The notes: generated by a model from the sequence alone, not told the origin. A DNA stretch of 64,000 nucleotides from ATZT02 sp964655115 (GCA_964655115.1 CAZZKM010000001.1:1-64000); one strand, 5' to 3'. Counted from the first letter of the stretch, positions 33,274 to 41,683 are shown. Translations and numbers: made by a program.

Positions 33274-34542
33274 GTGTCTGTAATCGATTTAGTTTTTGCT
33301 AGAGAAATTCTTGATTCACGTGGAAATCCAACAGTTGAAGTTGAAATAGTTTTAACAGACGGCACACACTCTCGCGCAGCTGTTCCATCAGGTGCATCAA
33401 CTGGAGCTTTTGAAGCACATGAGTTACGTGATGGAGATAAAAGATATTCAGGTAAAGGTGTTTTAAAAGCAGTTGCTGCGGTTAAAGACATTATTAATCC
33501 TGCATTAAATGGAAAAGATCCAAAAGAACAAAGAGTGATTGACAAAATAATGCTTGATTTAGATGGCACCCCTACAAAATCAAAACTTGGGGCAAATGCA
33601 ATTTTGGGAGTTTCTTTAGCTGTTGCAAAAGCTGCTGCTCAAAGAGAAAAAGTTTTGTTGTGGAGATATTTAAATCGAAATGCTAAAAAATTACCTGTGC
33701 CAATGATGAATATTTTAAACGGTGGAGCACATGCTGACACTGATGTTGAAATTCAAGAATTCATGATTGCCCCAATAGGTTTTAATTCTTTTTCTGATGC
33801 CCTACGAAGTGGCACTGAGGTTTATCACGCTTTGAAATCAGTTTTAAAGAGTAAGAAACTTGCTACTGGTTTAGGAGACGAAGGTGGTTTTGCTCCGCAA
33901 TTACCTAACAACAGAGCAGCACTTGATTTAATTTTGGAAGCAATTCAAAAAGCTGGATTTAAACCAGGAGAAGAAATTGCCTTAGCACTTGATGTGGCAG
34001 CTACTGAATTTTTCAAAGATGGGAAATATTCATTTGAAGGAGAATCTAGAACTTCTGAATGGATGGCTTCATATTATGCAAATCTTGTTAAAGATTATCC
34101 ATTAGTTTCAATTGAAGATGGAATGAGTGAAGAAGATTGGGCAGGCTGGAAACATTTAACAGATGTAATCGGAAATAAAGTTCAATTAGTTGGCGATGAT
34201 TTGTTTGTCACAAATCCAACTAGATTACAAAGAGGAATTGATGAAAAAACTGCAAATGCACTTTTAGTTAAAGTAAATCAAATTGGTTCTTTAACTGAAA
34301 CTCTTGATGCAGTTAAACTTGCACAAACAAATAACTATGCAACCATGATGAGTCATAGATCTGGTGAAACTGAAGACACCACGATTTCAGATTTAGCTGT
34401 AGCTACTGAAGGTGGCCAAATTAAAACAGGTGCTCCTGCAAGAGGCGAAAGAGTTGCTAAATACAACCAACTATTAAGAATTGAAGATGAATTAGGAAGT
34501 TCTGCAGTTTATGCGGGTCGTTCCGCATTTCCTCGCTTCTAA
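33274..34542 (+). CDS. eno: Enolase
   Basis: 422 residues. Interconverts 2-phosphoglycerate and phosphoenolpyruvate. Readable are FAREILDSRGNPTVEVE, PSGASTGAFEAHELRDGD, MNILNGGAHADTDVEIQEFM, TGLGDEGGFAPQL, the metal ligands in LALDVAATEF, SIEDGMSEEDWAGW and LVGDDLFVTNP, the catalytic Lys in LLVKVNQIGSLTET, and MMSHRSGETEDTTI. GTG at 33274 is chosen because GGAG lies 5 bases upstream and nine residues then precede REILDSRGNPT as in homologues; starts at 33238 or 33262 are less likely. Confidence 0.97.
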   Translation: MSVIDLVFAREILDSRGNPTVEVEIVLTDGTHSRAAVPSGASTGAFEAHELRDGDKRYSGKGVLKAVAAVKDIINPALNGKDPKEQRVIDKIMLDLDGTPTKSKLGANAILGVSLAVAKAAAQREKVLLWRYLNRNAKKLPVPMMNILNGGAHADTDVEIQEFMIAPIGFNSFSDALRSGTEVYHALKSVLKSKKLATGLGDEGGFAPQLPNNRAALDLILEAIQKAGFKPGEEIALALDVAATEFFKDGKYSFEGESRTSEWMASYYANLVKDYPLVSIEDGMSEEDWAGWKHLTDVIGNKVQLVGDDLFVTNPTRLQRGIDEKTANALLVKVNQIGSLTETLDAVKLAQTNNYATMMSHRSGETEDTTISDLAVATEGGQIKTGAPARGERVAKYNQLLRIEDELGSSAVYAGRSAFPRF

Positions 34543-34560
34543 AGTAGTTAATTAGAAGGT

Positions 34561-35028
34561 ATGAAACAACAAAGAAGAATTCAACGACCTTCAATAAATG
34601 GCAGGCTGGTTGTTCTTCTTTCTGCAGTAATAATTCTTATCTTGATGCTTGCATCACCAATTAGAGATTTAGTGGCACAAAGGGCAAGAATTGAAGCTTT
34701 AAAAATTCAAGTGGCTCAAAGTGAAAAGCAAGTTCAAATGCTTAAAGATATTCAAGCCAAATGGCAAGACCCAAATTTTGTAGCAGCACAAGCAAGAGCT
34801 CGTCTGCATTATGTTTTGCCAGGTGAAATTGTTTTTAACGTAATTGGTCTAGATGGAAATCCTCAACCTGTTACTTCTGCACCTAGTGTTTCTGCATGGT
34901 CTGGAGAATCAATACCTGCCCAACCTTGGTATTTAAATCTTTATGATTCTTGGCTTGAAGCAGACACTGGAATCAAAAAATATGATGCAAATAATACTTT
35001 AATTATTAGACCGAATGCTCCTAAATGA
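34561..35028 (+). CDS. FtsB/DivIC-type septum formation protein
   Basis: 155 residues. A short basic cytoplasmic N-terminus, one transmembrane helix at about 17-35 (LVVLLSAVIILILMLASPI), then an extracytoplasmic coiled coil (VAQRARIEALKIQVAQSEKQVQML) and the DivIC motif (ARARLHYVLPGEIVFNVI). FtsB links FtsL and FtsQ in the divisome. The C-terminal 50 residues, ending in a Trp-rich segment, extend past the family core. Position between eno and DUF501 matches Mycobacterium (Rv1024). Confidence 0.9.
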   Translation: MKQQRRIQRPSINGRLVVLLSAVIILILMLASPIRDLVAQRARIEALKIQVAQSEKQVQMLKDIQAKWQDPNFVAAQARARLHYVLPGEIVFNVIGLDGNPQPVTSAPSVSAWSGESIPAQPWYLNLYDSWLEADTGIKKYDANNTLIIRPNAPK

Positions 35029-35516
35029 GTGTGGATCAAAAAGATATAGATGCAATTACCCTTCAATTAAATAGAACTCCAAGAGGTTTAATTGAGGTAA
35101 GTAATAGATGTAAGTGTGGAAATCCTTGCGTGGTTTCAACTAAACCATCTTTAGAAGATGGTGAACCTTTCCCAACTCATTTTTACCTAACTTGTGCCAC
35201 ATTGAATTCATTAATTGGATCATTAGAGGCAAAAGGATTAATGAAAGAGTATGAAGAAAGATTAAGCACTGATAAAGATTTTCTAGAAAAATATAAATTA
35301 GCTCATCTTGATTATTTAAAAAGAAGAAATCAATATGGACAAAATGAGGAAATTAACAATATTTCAGCAGGTGGAATGCCTAATCGAGTTAAATGTTTAC
35401 ACGCTTTAGTTGCTCACTCTTTAGCAGTTGGACCAGGGATAAATCCAGTTGGAGATGATGCTTTGGAAAGATTAGGTAACTGGTTTCAAAAATCTTGCAT
35501 TGAGGACAAATTATGA
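35025..35516 (+). CDS. DUF501 family protein
   Basis: 163 residues. Recognised by the position between FtsB and Ppx (Rv1025) and by family motifs CKCGNPCVVSTKP, PFPTHFYLTCATLNSLIGSLEAKGLM and GGMPNRVKCLHALVAHSLAVG. Four or more conserved cysteines suggest a metal site, but the function of the family is unknown. It overlaps both neighbours by 4 bases (ATGA). Confidence 0.92.
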   Translation: MSVDQKDIDAITLQLNRTPRGLIEVSNRCKCGNPCVVSTKPSLEDGEPFPTHFYLTCATLNSLIGSLEAKGLMKEYEERLSTDKDFLEKYKLAHLDYLKRRNQYGQNEEINNISAGGMPNRVKCLHALVAHSLAVGPGINPVGDDALERLGNWFQKSCIEDKL

Positions 35517-36436
35517 AACGAGTTGCAGCAATAGATTGCGGAACTAATTCAATTCGTTTATTGATTTCAGATATTGATAAGGAAAAAGACACAGACAAAG
35601 ACGTTGTTAGAGAAATGAGAATTGTTCGCCTAGGAGAAGGAGTTGATAAAACAAAAGCTTTTTCACCCCGTGCTCTTGAAAGAACCTTTAAGGCAATTGA
35701 TGAATATGAAGAATTATTAAAAAAACATAACGTGGAAAATTTAAAATTTGTGGCCACATCTGCAACTAGAGATGCTTTGAATAAAGCTATGTTTATAAAA
35801 GGAGTGATTGATCGCTTAAAAGTTGTCCCAGAAGTTATTCCTGGAACTTTAGAAGCAAAACTTTCTTTTGAAGGCGCTACCAAATCTTTAAGAAGTAAGC
35901 ATGAGGAACCATTTTTAATTATTGATTTAGGTGGAGGATCAACCGAATTAGTTATAGGGGATAAAGAAATCGAAGGAGCATATTCCATGAATGTGGGATG
36001 TGTGCGAATGACAGAACGTCATTGTCCTGGAGGAAATCCAACTAAAGAACAAGAAGAAGCAATTAGAAATGATATTCGACAAGAGTTAGCAAAAGCTAAA
36101 GAAAAAGTTGAATGGGCAAAAGCAAAAACTGTTGTAGGAGTAGCAGGAACTGTCACCACAGTTGCAGCACATGTTTTAAATTTAAAAAAGTATGATCCAG
36201 ATATTTTGCACGGAGCTTCCATAACTAATGATCAAATTAGCCAAACTGTTAAAGATTTTATTCGTCTTTCTATTGAGGAAAGAAAGAAACTTCCCTATAT
36301 GCATGAAGGAAGAATTGAAGTAATTACAGCTGGTGCAATTGTTTTAGACGAAGTTATGAAAGCAATTGGTGCAAAAAATTTAATAGCTAGTGAAAGAGAT
36401 ATTTTGGACGGTGTGGCTTGGTCGCAAGTTCAATAA
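35513..36436 (+). CDS. ppx: Ppx/GppA-type exopolyphosphatase
   Basis: 307 residues, ASKHA fold. Removes terminal phosphate from polyphosphate or pppGpp. Phosphate-1 motif VAAIDCGTNSIRLLISDI at the N-terminus, ATSATRDA, the phosphate-2 motif IIDLGGGSTELVIG, and VVGVAGTVTTVAAH. Only the two-domain core is present, without the C-terminal HD-like domain of E. coli Ppx, as is normal in actinobacteria. It overlaps DUF501 by 4 bases and the following uracil-DNA glycosylase by 19 bases. Confidence 0.93.
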   Translation: MKRVAAIDCGTNSIRLLISDIDKEKDTDKDVVREMRIVRLGEGVDKTKAFSPRALERTFKAIDEYEELLKKHNVENLKFVATSATRDALNKAMFIKGVIDRLKVVPEVIPGTLEAKLSFEGATKSLRSKHEEPFLIIDLGGGSTELVIGDKEIEGAYSMNVGCVRMTERHCPGGNPTKEQEEAIRNDIRQELAKAKEKVEWAKAKTVVGVAGTVTTVAAHVLNLKKYDPDILHGASITNDQISQTVKDFIRLSIEERKKLPYMHEGRIEVITAGAIVLDEVMKAIGAKNLIASERDILDGVAWSQVQ

Positions 36437-37125
36437 ATAATTTAACTAAGTTAGAAAAAGCTATATGTGATTGCCAAAAATGTCCCAGACTTGTTAAGTG
36501 GACTAGAAATGTAGCTAAAGAAAAAAGAAAATCCTATGAAAATGAAACTTATTGGGGAAAACCAGTTCCAGGTTTTGGGGATTCAAAACCAAAATTGTTA
36601 GTCGTAGGTCTTGCCCCGGGTGCTCATGGCGCAAATAGAACTGGCCGAATTTTTACCGGAGATAGAAGTGGTGATTGGTTATATAGAGCAATGCATAAAC
36701 AAGGATTTGCTAACAAACCAGAATCAATAAATAAAAAAGATGGACTTAAATTAATTAATGCCAGAGTATTAACAGCGGTAAGATGTGCGCCTCCAGATAA
36801 TAAACCCAATATTAAAGAGCGTGATAATTGTAAAAATTGGCTTGATATCGAATGGCAATTAATTGAAAAAAATCTAAAAGTAGTAATTGCATTGGGAAGT
36901 TTTGCCTGGAAACAATCTTTAGAGATTTTGAAAGATCAAGGATTTGTGGCAAAAACAAAATCTAAATTTTCTCATGGCGCAAAAATTGTTTTTCAAAAAA
37001 ACAATCATCAAATAACACTTTTGGGTAGCTACCACCCAAGTCAACAAAATACCTTCACTGGCAGACTTACTGAAAGCATGCTTGATTCAGTATTTGGCTC
37101 TGCTCGTAAACTGATTTCAACCTGA
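36418..37125 (+). CDS. Type-5 uracil-DNA glycosylase (UdgB-like)
   Basis: 235 residues, family 5 UDG, an Fe-S enzyme that excises uracil and some other deaminated bases. The cluster cysteines begin with ICDCQKCPRLVKW; the active-site stretch is VVGLAPGAHGANRTGRIFTGDRSGDWLY (split here into GLAPGAHGANRTGRIF and TGDRSGDWLY), and LGSYHPSQQNTFTGRLT matches the C-terminal motif. The frame opens at TTG 36418 inside ppx; no better start is visible. With Mfd, AlkD and two photolyases this adds to a DNA-repair-rich window. Confidence 0.9.
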   Translation: MVASSINNLTKLEKAICDCQKCPRLVKWTRNVAKEKRKSYENETYWGKPVPGFGDSKPKLLVVGLAPGAHGANRTGRIFTGDRSGDWLYRAMHKQGFANKPESINKKDGLKLINARVLTAVRCAPPDNKPNIKERDNCKNWLDIEWQLIEKNLKVVIALGSFAWKQSLEILKDQGFVAKTKSKFSHGAKIVFQKNNHQITLLGSYHPSQQNTFTGRLTESMLDSVFGSARKLIST

Positions 37126-37143
37126 AAGTAATCTGTACCTATT

Positions 37144-37217
37144 GCCCTCGTAGCCCAATCGGCAGAGGCAGCAGACTTAAAATCTGTCAAGTGTGGGTTC
37201 GAGTCCCACCGAGGGCA
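37144..37217 (+). tRNA. tRNA with anticodon TAA and short variable loop (nominally tRNA-Leu)
   Basis: Acceptor GCCCTCG/CGAGGGC with discriminator A; D arm GCC..GGC; anticodon stem GCAGA/TCTGT with loop CTTAAAA, so the anticodon is TAA (codon UUA, Leu). The variable loop is only CAAGT, 5 bases, followed by T arm GTGGG TTCGAGT CCCAC. Leucine tRNAs are normally class II with a long variable arm, so the class I shape is odd. CCA is not encoded. It follows the uracil-DNA glycosylase gene by 18 bases. Confidence 0.85.
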
Positions 37218-37443
37218 CAATTTTATAGGTATTGACTTAAAGATATTTTGATCAAAATTCTTCACAAAAATTTTATTCAAATCGAAATGGAAAGTATCTA
37301 GACTTTAAAACAAGAACCAAATAATTAGTCAATTATGAAAATCTTCGTTGAGAAGATATCAAAACCTCTTTTATTTTGCATTGGTTAAGGATACTCTGGG
37401 ACGGTAGTAAAAGCCATCTGGTCAGAACTTGAGGTCAAACCAA
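37218..37443 (+). promoter_or_regulatory. 226-base leader region of the amidohydrolase/ABC operon
   Basis: No gene seen. It is A+T-rich, contains a small inverted repeat (ATCTTC-5-GAAGAT near 37339-37355) and a more G+C-rich stretch (about 37385-37420) just before the first gene. Promoter elements should lie here, but I could not fix them, and no known riboswitch consensus fits. Confidence 0.4.
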
Positions 37444-38562
37444 ATGCCAACAGGTTATGTGTGGGAAGAAATCTATGGCTGGCATAACACGGGCAATTCA
37501 GCAGGTGCTGCTCCGGCTGGATTGAATGCTCAACCATATCAACATTTTGAAAGTGCAGAATCAAAAGTCAGACTTGCAAGTGCTCTTGAAGTATCTGGAC
37601 TAAGTAAAAAATTAAAAAAAATTTCCGTTCAACCAGCAAGTGTTGATGATGTCTCTCTTGTTCACGATAAAGAATACGTTGAATTAATTAAACAAAAAAG
37701 CGCTTCACCATTTGGTGGAGATGCTGGAGATGGATTAAGTCCATTCGGAACAGGTTCTTATGAAATTGCATTATGGGCTGCAGGTGGTGCAATCGCTGCT
37801 ATGAAATCAGTTGTTAGTGGAGAAGTTAATAATGTATACGCGTTGATTCGACCGCCAGGACACCATGCTCGAGTAGAAACTGGAATGGGATTTTGCATAT
37901 TTGCAAATGCGGCAATCGCGATACGTTATGCGCAAAAACATTTGGGCATTAAAAAAGTTGCAGTCTTAGATTGGGATGTTCACCACGGTAATGGAACTCA
38001 ATCTATTTTTTATGATGACCCAAATGTCTTAACGATTTCAATTCATCAAGATGGTTTATTTCCACCAAAAAGCGGACTTGTTTCAGAACAAGGTGAGGGT
38101 AAAGGTTTGAATTATGCAATTAATATTCCATTGCCTGCTGGAAGTGGAAATAGTGCTTACTACTTTGCGTTAGAACAAATTGCATTCCCTGCAATAGAAA
38201 AATTCAAACCAGAAATAATTGTGGTTTGTTGCGGATTTGATGCAGCAATGACTGATCCATTAGGTCGCATGATTGTTACCGCCAATGGATATCGAAAAAT
38301 GACGGAAATGCTAAAAAATGTGGCAGAAAAAGTTTGTGATGGCAAAATTATGATGACTCACGAAGGAGGCTATTCTCCAACGTATGTTCCGTTTTGTGGA
38401 TTGGCAGTAATTGAAACTTTGGCAGATGCCCAAACTGAAATGAAAGATGTATTAGCCGAGTTTTGGGATGTTCTTCCAGATCAAAAATTACACGCTTGGC
38501 AAGAAAGTTTGATTAAAGAAATTAAATCAAAAATTAATTTTCTTTCTTCAGGATCGGATTAA
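37444..38562 (+). CDS. Class II HDAC-family (acetylpolyamine/amide) deacetylase
   Basis: 372 residues, zinc-dependent arginase/deacetylase fold. Seen: LIRPPGHHARVETGMGFCIFANAAIA with the double His, VAVLDWDVHHGNGTQSIFYDDPNV with zinc ligands Asp/His, ISIHQDGLFPP, VVCCGFDAAMTDPLGRM and HEGGYSPTYVP with the catalytic Tyr region. Bacterial members cleave acetyl or other acyl amides (acetylpolyamines, amides), not histones. The ATG at 37444 follows GAGG by 9 bases; a TTG at 37429 is possible. It starts the transcription unit with a urea/amide-type ABC importer 6 bases downstream, which suggests that it acts on the imported compound. Confidence 0.9.
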   Translation: MPTGYVWEEIYGWHNTGNSAGAAPAGLNAQPYQHFESAESKVRLASALEVSGLSKKLKKISVQPASVDDVSLVHDKEYVELIKQKSASPFGGDAGDGLSPFGTGSYEIALWAAGGAIAAMKSVVSGEVNNVYALIRPPGHHARVETGMGFCIFANAAIAIRYAQKHLGIKKVAVLDWDVHHGNGTQSIFYDDPNVLTISIHQDGLFPPKSGLVSEQGEGKGLNYAINIPLPAGSGNSAYYFALEQIAFPAIEKFKPEIIVVCCGFDAAMTDPLGRMIVTANGYRKMTEMLKNVAEKVCDGKIMMTHEGGYSPTYVPFCGLAVIETLADAQTEMKDVLAEFWDVLPDQKLHAWQESLIKEIKSKINFLSSGSD

Positions 38563-38568
38563 ATTTTA

Positions 38569-39423
38569 ATGAGCGCTCAAGTCATTAGAGGTATTTTTGA
38601 CGTTTTAAGTCTTAGTTCTGTATTAGTACTTTTAGTAATTGGCATGGCAATAATCGTTGGCATGATGAAAGTCTTTAATATGTGCCAAGGTGAATTAGTT
38701 CTATTAGGAGCTGTCACCGCTTATTTATGTAGTACTTATTTGAATAATTTGTGGATTGGTATTTTATTGGCACCAGTCGTAGTTGGATTTTTTGGATTAT
38801 TTCTTGAGCGAACAATAATTCATCGTTTTTATTTGAACCCACAAGGTGCCTTACTAGCAACTTTTGCAATTGGATTAGTTATGCGTGAATCTCTTAGAAC
38901 AAGGATGTCAACTCAATCTTCTCCGGTAGATGCCCCAATACAAAGTTCTATAAATATTGGAGGAGCTAATCTACCTATTTGGCGCATGGTAATTATGGTT
39001 GTAACATTTTTACTAGCCTTTGCAATAGGTTATGTTTTACTTAAAACCAATTTGGGAGTAAAAGTTCGCGCTACTTTAGATAATCCAAATTTAGTTTCGG
39101 TATCGGGAATTTCAACTAAATGGATGTATGCAGGAACTTATGCATTTGGCTCAGCACTTTCAGGTTTTGCTGGAGCAATGATTGTGCCTTTGCAAACACT
39201 TTATCCAAATTTAGGTTATGACAATTTAATTTTGATGTTTATTGCAGTCATGATTGGGGGTTTGGGACAATTTGCTGGCCCTATTGCAGGAGCCGCATTA
39301 ATCGCTGTTCCTGGAGCAATAATCGGACAATTCATAAGTCCTGTTAGTGGTCAATTATTAGTCCTATTTCTTGCGATCATTTTTATGAGATTTAGACCCG
39401 GTGGAATTTTTCAAGGGCGGTGA
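38569..39423 (+). CDS. Branched-chain-type ABC transporter permease (LivH/UrtB-like)
   Basis: 284 residues with about eight transmembrane helices. Features of the LivH side are the FNMCQGELVLLGAV region near the N-terminus, GVKVRATLDNPNLVSVSGISTKWMY (coupling loop contacting the ATPase) and YDNLILMFIAVMIGGLGQFAGPIAGA. It forms a heterodimeric channel with the permease at 40712. The gene begins 6 bases after the amidohydrolase and precedes the binding-protein gene, so the operon order is amidohydrolase, permease 1, binding protein, permease 2, ATPase, ATPase. Confidence 0.92.
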   Translation: MSAQVIRGIFDVLSLSSVLVLLVIGMAIIVGMMKVFNMCQGELVLLGAVTAYLCSTYLNNLWIGILLAPVVVGFFGLFLERTIIHRFYLNPQGALLATFAIGLVMRESLRTRMSTQSSPVDAPIQSSINIGGANLPIWRMVIMVVTFLLAFAIGYVLLKTNLGVKVRATLDNPNLVSVSGISTKWMYAGTYAFGSALSGFAGAMIVPLQTLYPNLGYDNLILMFIAVMIGGLGQFAGPIAGAALIAVPGAIIGQFISPVSGQLLVLFLAIIFMRFRPGGIFQGR

Positions 39424-39484
39424 TAGATAGGTTCCTTCGTAGTTTAAAAAAAGTTCGTAATCAAAAGATAATGGAGGGAAAGTT

Positions 39485-40693
39485 ATGAAAAAAGTCAAAA
39501 TTGTTGGCTTTAGACGCAAAGCATTATTTGCAACGTCTTTAGTTACAGCGCTGATTCTGACTGCATGTTCACAAACTAGTAGTGAAGAAGCTGCTCCTGC
39601 AGAAAGCACCGAACCAGTCAAAGTTGGAATTTTAACTGACATGACCGGTGCATTCGGAATTGTTGGAAAATCCAATGAAGCAGTAGCAAAATTCACTATT
39701 AATGAAATAAATGAAAATGGTGGCGTTCTAGGTCGACAACTAGAAATGGTTTTAGCTGATAGCGCTACAGATGCAGCAATCGCAACACAAGTTGCAAGTC
39801 GTTTAGTAAATAAAGACAAGGTTGCGGTAGTTGTTGGTGGAGTTGCAAGCTTTACTCGTGTAGCAGTTCGCGATGTAATCGCAGATAAAGGCAACACTAT
39901 TTATATCTGGCCAGCTTCTTACGAAGGTGGCGAATGTAGTCCAAATGTTTGGAATACAGGATCAGCTCCAAATCAACAAGTAGATCCAACTGTTGAGTAC
40001 CTACTGTCTCAAGGAAATAAAACATTTTTCTTGGCAGGTAGCGATTATCTATATCCTCGAAATATCCTTGCTCGCGTCAGACAAGTTGTTGAAGCTGGCG
40101 GAGGATCAATCGTTGGTGAAGAGTATGTGCCACTTGACATGACAGATCCATCAAATCTTGTAAGCAAAGTACTTGCTGCAAAAGCTGATGTGCTGTTCGA
40201 AGTTGTAGTTCTTCCCGGAACTGCACCATTTATTAAAGGTGTGGTTGATGGAGGATTCAAAGGAAAGATTGCAGGAACTCTTTTCGATGAAGGTATTAAT
40301 CCTCTAATCGGAGCTCAAGCAGAAGGCTTGATTGGTGTGCAAGATTTCTACCTTTCAGTAGATGATCCTTTCACTCAATCTCAAGTAGCTAAATTCAATG
40401 AGCAATTCCCAGATGCTGCAGGTTTATTCTCTGCAACATTTAATGCTCCTGCTTGGTATCGCAGTATTTATTTGTGGAAAGCAGCTGTTGAAAAAGCTAA
40501 TTCCTTTGATACTGCAGAAGTAAACAAAGCAATGGATTCAGTTTCACTTGAGCAATCAATTGGTGGACCTGTATCTTTCGAACCAGGAACAAAGCACGTT
40601 AATTTGCAAATGTATCTTGGTGAGTCAAAGGCTGATGGTTCAAACGTAGTGTTAAAGAGTTTGGGCAGCATCAAACCTTTGGAGTGTAAATAA
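39485..40693 (+). CDS. Lipoprotein substrate-binding protein of the AmiC/UrtA/FmdD type
   Basis: 402 residues, periplasmic-type binding protein I fold. The signal peptide ends in a lipobox (LILTACSQ). The mature part starts EPVKVGILTDMTGAFGIVGKSNEA, then shows IYIWPASYEGGECSPNVWNTGSAPNQQ, SDYLYPRNILARVRQVVEAGGGSIVGEEYVPL and DPFTQSQVAKF. The PASYEG.ECSPNV and YPRN features are those of urea and short-chain amide binders rather than Leu/Ile/Val binders. It starts after a strong GGAGGG site. A strong hairpin follows about 30 bases after its stop. The exact ligand cannot be read. Confidence 0.9.
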   Translation: MKKVKIVGFRRKALFATSLVTALILTACSQTSSEEAAPAESTEPVKVGILTDMTGAFGIVGKSNEAVAKFTINEINENGGVLGRQLEMVLADSATDAAIATQVASRLVNKDKVAVVVGGVASFTRVAVRDVIADKGNTIYIWPASYEGGECSPNVWNTGSAPNQQVDPTVEYLLSQGNKTFFLAGSDYLYPRNILARVRQVVEAGGGSIVGEEYVPLDMTDPSNLVSKVLAAKADVLFEVVVLPGTAPFIKGVVDGGFKGKIAGTLFDEGINPLIGAQAEGLIGVQDFYLSVDDPFTQSQVAKFNEQFPDAAGLFSATFNAPAWYRSIYLWKAAVEKANSFDTAEVNKAMDSVSLEQSIGGPVSFEPGTKHVNLQMYLGESKADGSNVVLKSLGSIKPLECK

Positions 40694-40699
40694 GTAAGT

Positions 40700-40704
40700 A
40701 AGGA
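40700..40704 (+). promoter_or_regulatory. Ribosome-binding site that fixes the AUU start of permease 2
   Basis: AAGGA lies 7 bases before ATT at 40712, which is the first codon after an in-frame TAA. No ATG, GTG or TTG exists in the frame between that stop and 40859, although the encoded stretch clearly belongs to the permease. Confidence 0.7.
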
Positions 40705-40711
40705 TAAATAA

Positions 40712-41683
40712 ATTAAGAAGAACAGGGTAAGGATCGGTTTCGGTATTATTTTTGTCGTACCGATCTTTACCCTGTTTCCATATTTATCTGGAGATGATTT
40801 TTTACTTCAAATAATTACCAGAATAATAATTTATGGAATTCTGGTTCTAAGTGTCGAAATGTGCTGGGGGCAAACTGGCATCTTTACTTTTGGCCAAGCA
40901 GCATTATTTGGTTTAGGCGGTTACACAGTTGGTCTAATTACAAAAAATATTCCAATAACTGATATTGGTTTACTTTTGTTAATAGCCATAATTGTAGGAG
41001 CACTTGCGGGTTTATTAGTTGGAATTTTTTTGTTTTCAGGCAAAAGAGTTGGCGAACTTTATGTAGTTCTAGTTACTTTGGCTATTTCATATATTTGTGA
41101 AAGATTAGCTAATAGTTGGACTGTTCTAGGCTCAGGAAATGGAATTCCAGGAATTCCTTATCCAACAATTTTTGGCATTGAAATAAGTTCTACATTTGGC
41201 TTATTTTTATTAGCCTTTATAGCTTTTTCGCTAATTCTTTTATTATGTATTTATATTGTAAATTCTCAATTTGGCTTAACTATGAATGCAGTTCGAGATG
41301 ACGAAGAGCGGGCTGAATTTTTTGGTTACCAAAGATCAAGAATTCAAATAGTTGTGTTTGTTTTTTCAGCAGTTTTAGCCTCTATAGGGGGTGCTTTATT
41401 TGCTCTCACAGAAAGTTTTGTTTCTTCTGCAATGACTGGTTTAGCACTTTCCACCACAATTGTTTTATGGGTTGTGCTTGGTGGACGAGGCACATTCTTT
41501 GGACCATTAATTGCACTTGCAGTTCTTCAAGTTGTGAACACAGAAATGCAAGAAGCGCTTCCAAGTTTGTGGCCTATTTTGGTTGGATTAATGTTACTTT
41601 TAGCGATGATCTTTTTACCTAAAGGATTGATGTCTTTACCATCTGTCATCCGTGAATCTAGACGAAAAAAAGTAGTCAAATGA
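40712..41683 (+). CDS. Branched-chain-type ABC transporter permease (LivM/UrtC-like), apparent AUU start
   Basis: 323 residues if translation starts at ATT 40712. The first ATG in frame (40859) would remove 49 residues, including the first membrane helix (GFGIIFVVPIFTLFPYL) and part of the second (IIIYGILVLSVEMCWG). These residues align by eye with LivM N-termini, so the frame is coding throughout. The ATT follows AAGGA by 7 bases. The core CWGQTGIFTFGQAALFGLGGYT, NAVRDDEERAEFFGYQ coupling loop and ESFVSSAMTGLALSTTIV are typical. A 16-bp hairpin lies inside its first codons. The 3' end overlaps the ATPase gene by 4 bases. Confidence 0.85.
   Translation: MKKNRVRIGFGIIFVVPIFTLFPYLSGDDFLLQIITRIIIYGILVLSVEMCWGQTGIFTFGQAALFGLGGYTVGLITKNIPITDIGLLLLIAIIVGALAGLLVGIFLFSGKRVGELYVVLVTLAISYICERLANSWTVLGSGNGIPGIPYPTIFGIEISSTFGLFLLAFIAFSLILLLCIYIVNSQFGLTMNAVRDDEERAEFFGYQRSRIQIVVFVFSAVLASIGGALFALTESFVSSAMTGLALSTTIVLWVVLGGRGTFFGPLIALAVLQVVNTEMQEALPSLWPILVGLMLLLAMIFLPKGLMSLPSVIRESRRKKVVK
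40723..40774 (+). promoter_or_regulatory. Strong hairpin at the start of permease 2 (attenuator or RNA-stability element)
   Basis: CAGGGTAAGGATCGGT and ACCGATCTTTACCCTG pair along all 16 positions (one G-U) around a 20-base loop, 30 bases after the binding-protein stop codon and 8 bases after the permease start codon. Only a weak T-rich tail follows. Such hairpins between a binding-protein gene and membrane-component genes often lower expression of the latter; here it is inside the coding region. Confidence 0.65.

Noticed and set aside
37335..37388. 17-codon leader-peptide-like frame before the amidohydrolase gene
   Set aside because: No ribosome-binding site and no run of regulatory codons; expected by chance in A+T-rich DNA.
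37360..37443. Possible riboswitch (GGGACGG stretch) before the amidohydrolase gene
   Set aside because: I compared it mentally with guanidine, glycine, ZTP and fluoride consensus elements and found no convincing match or stable aptamer fold.
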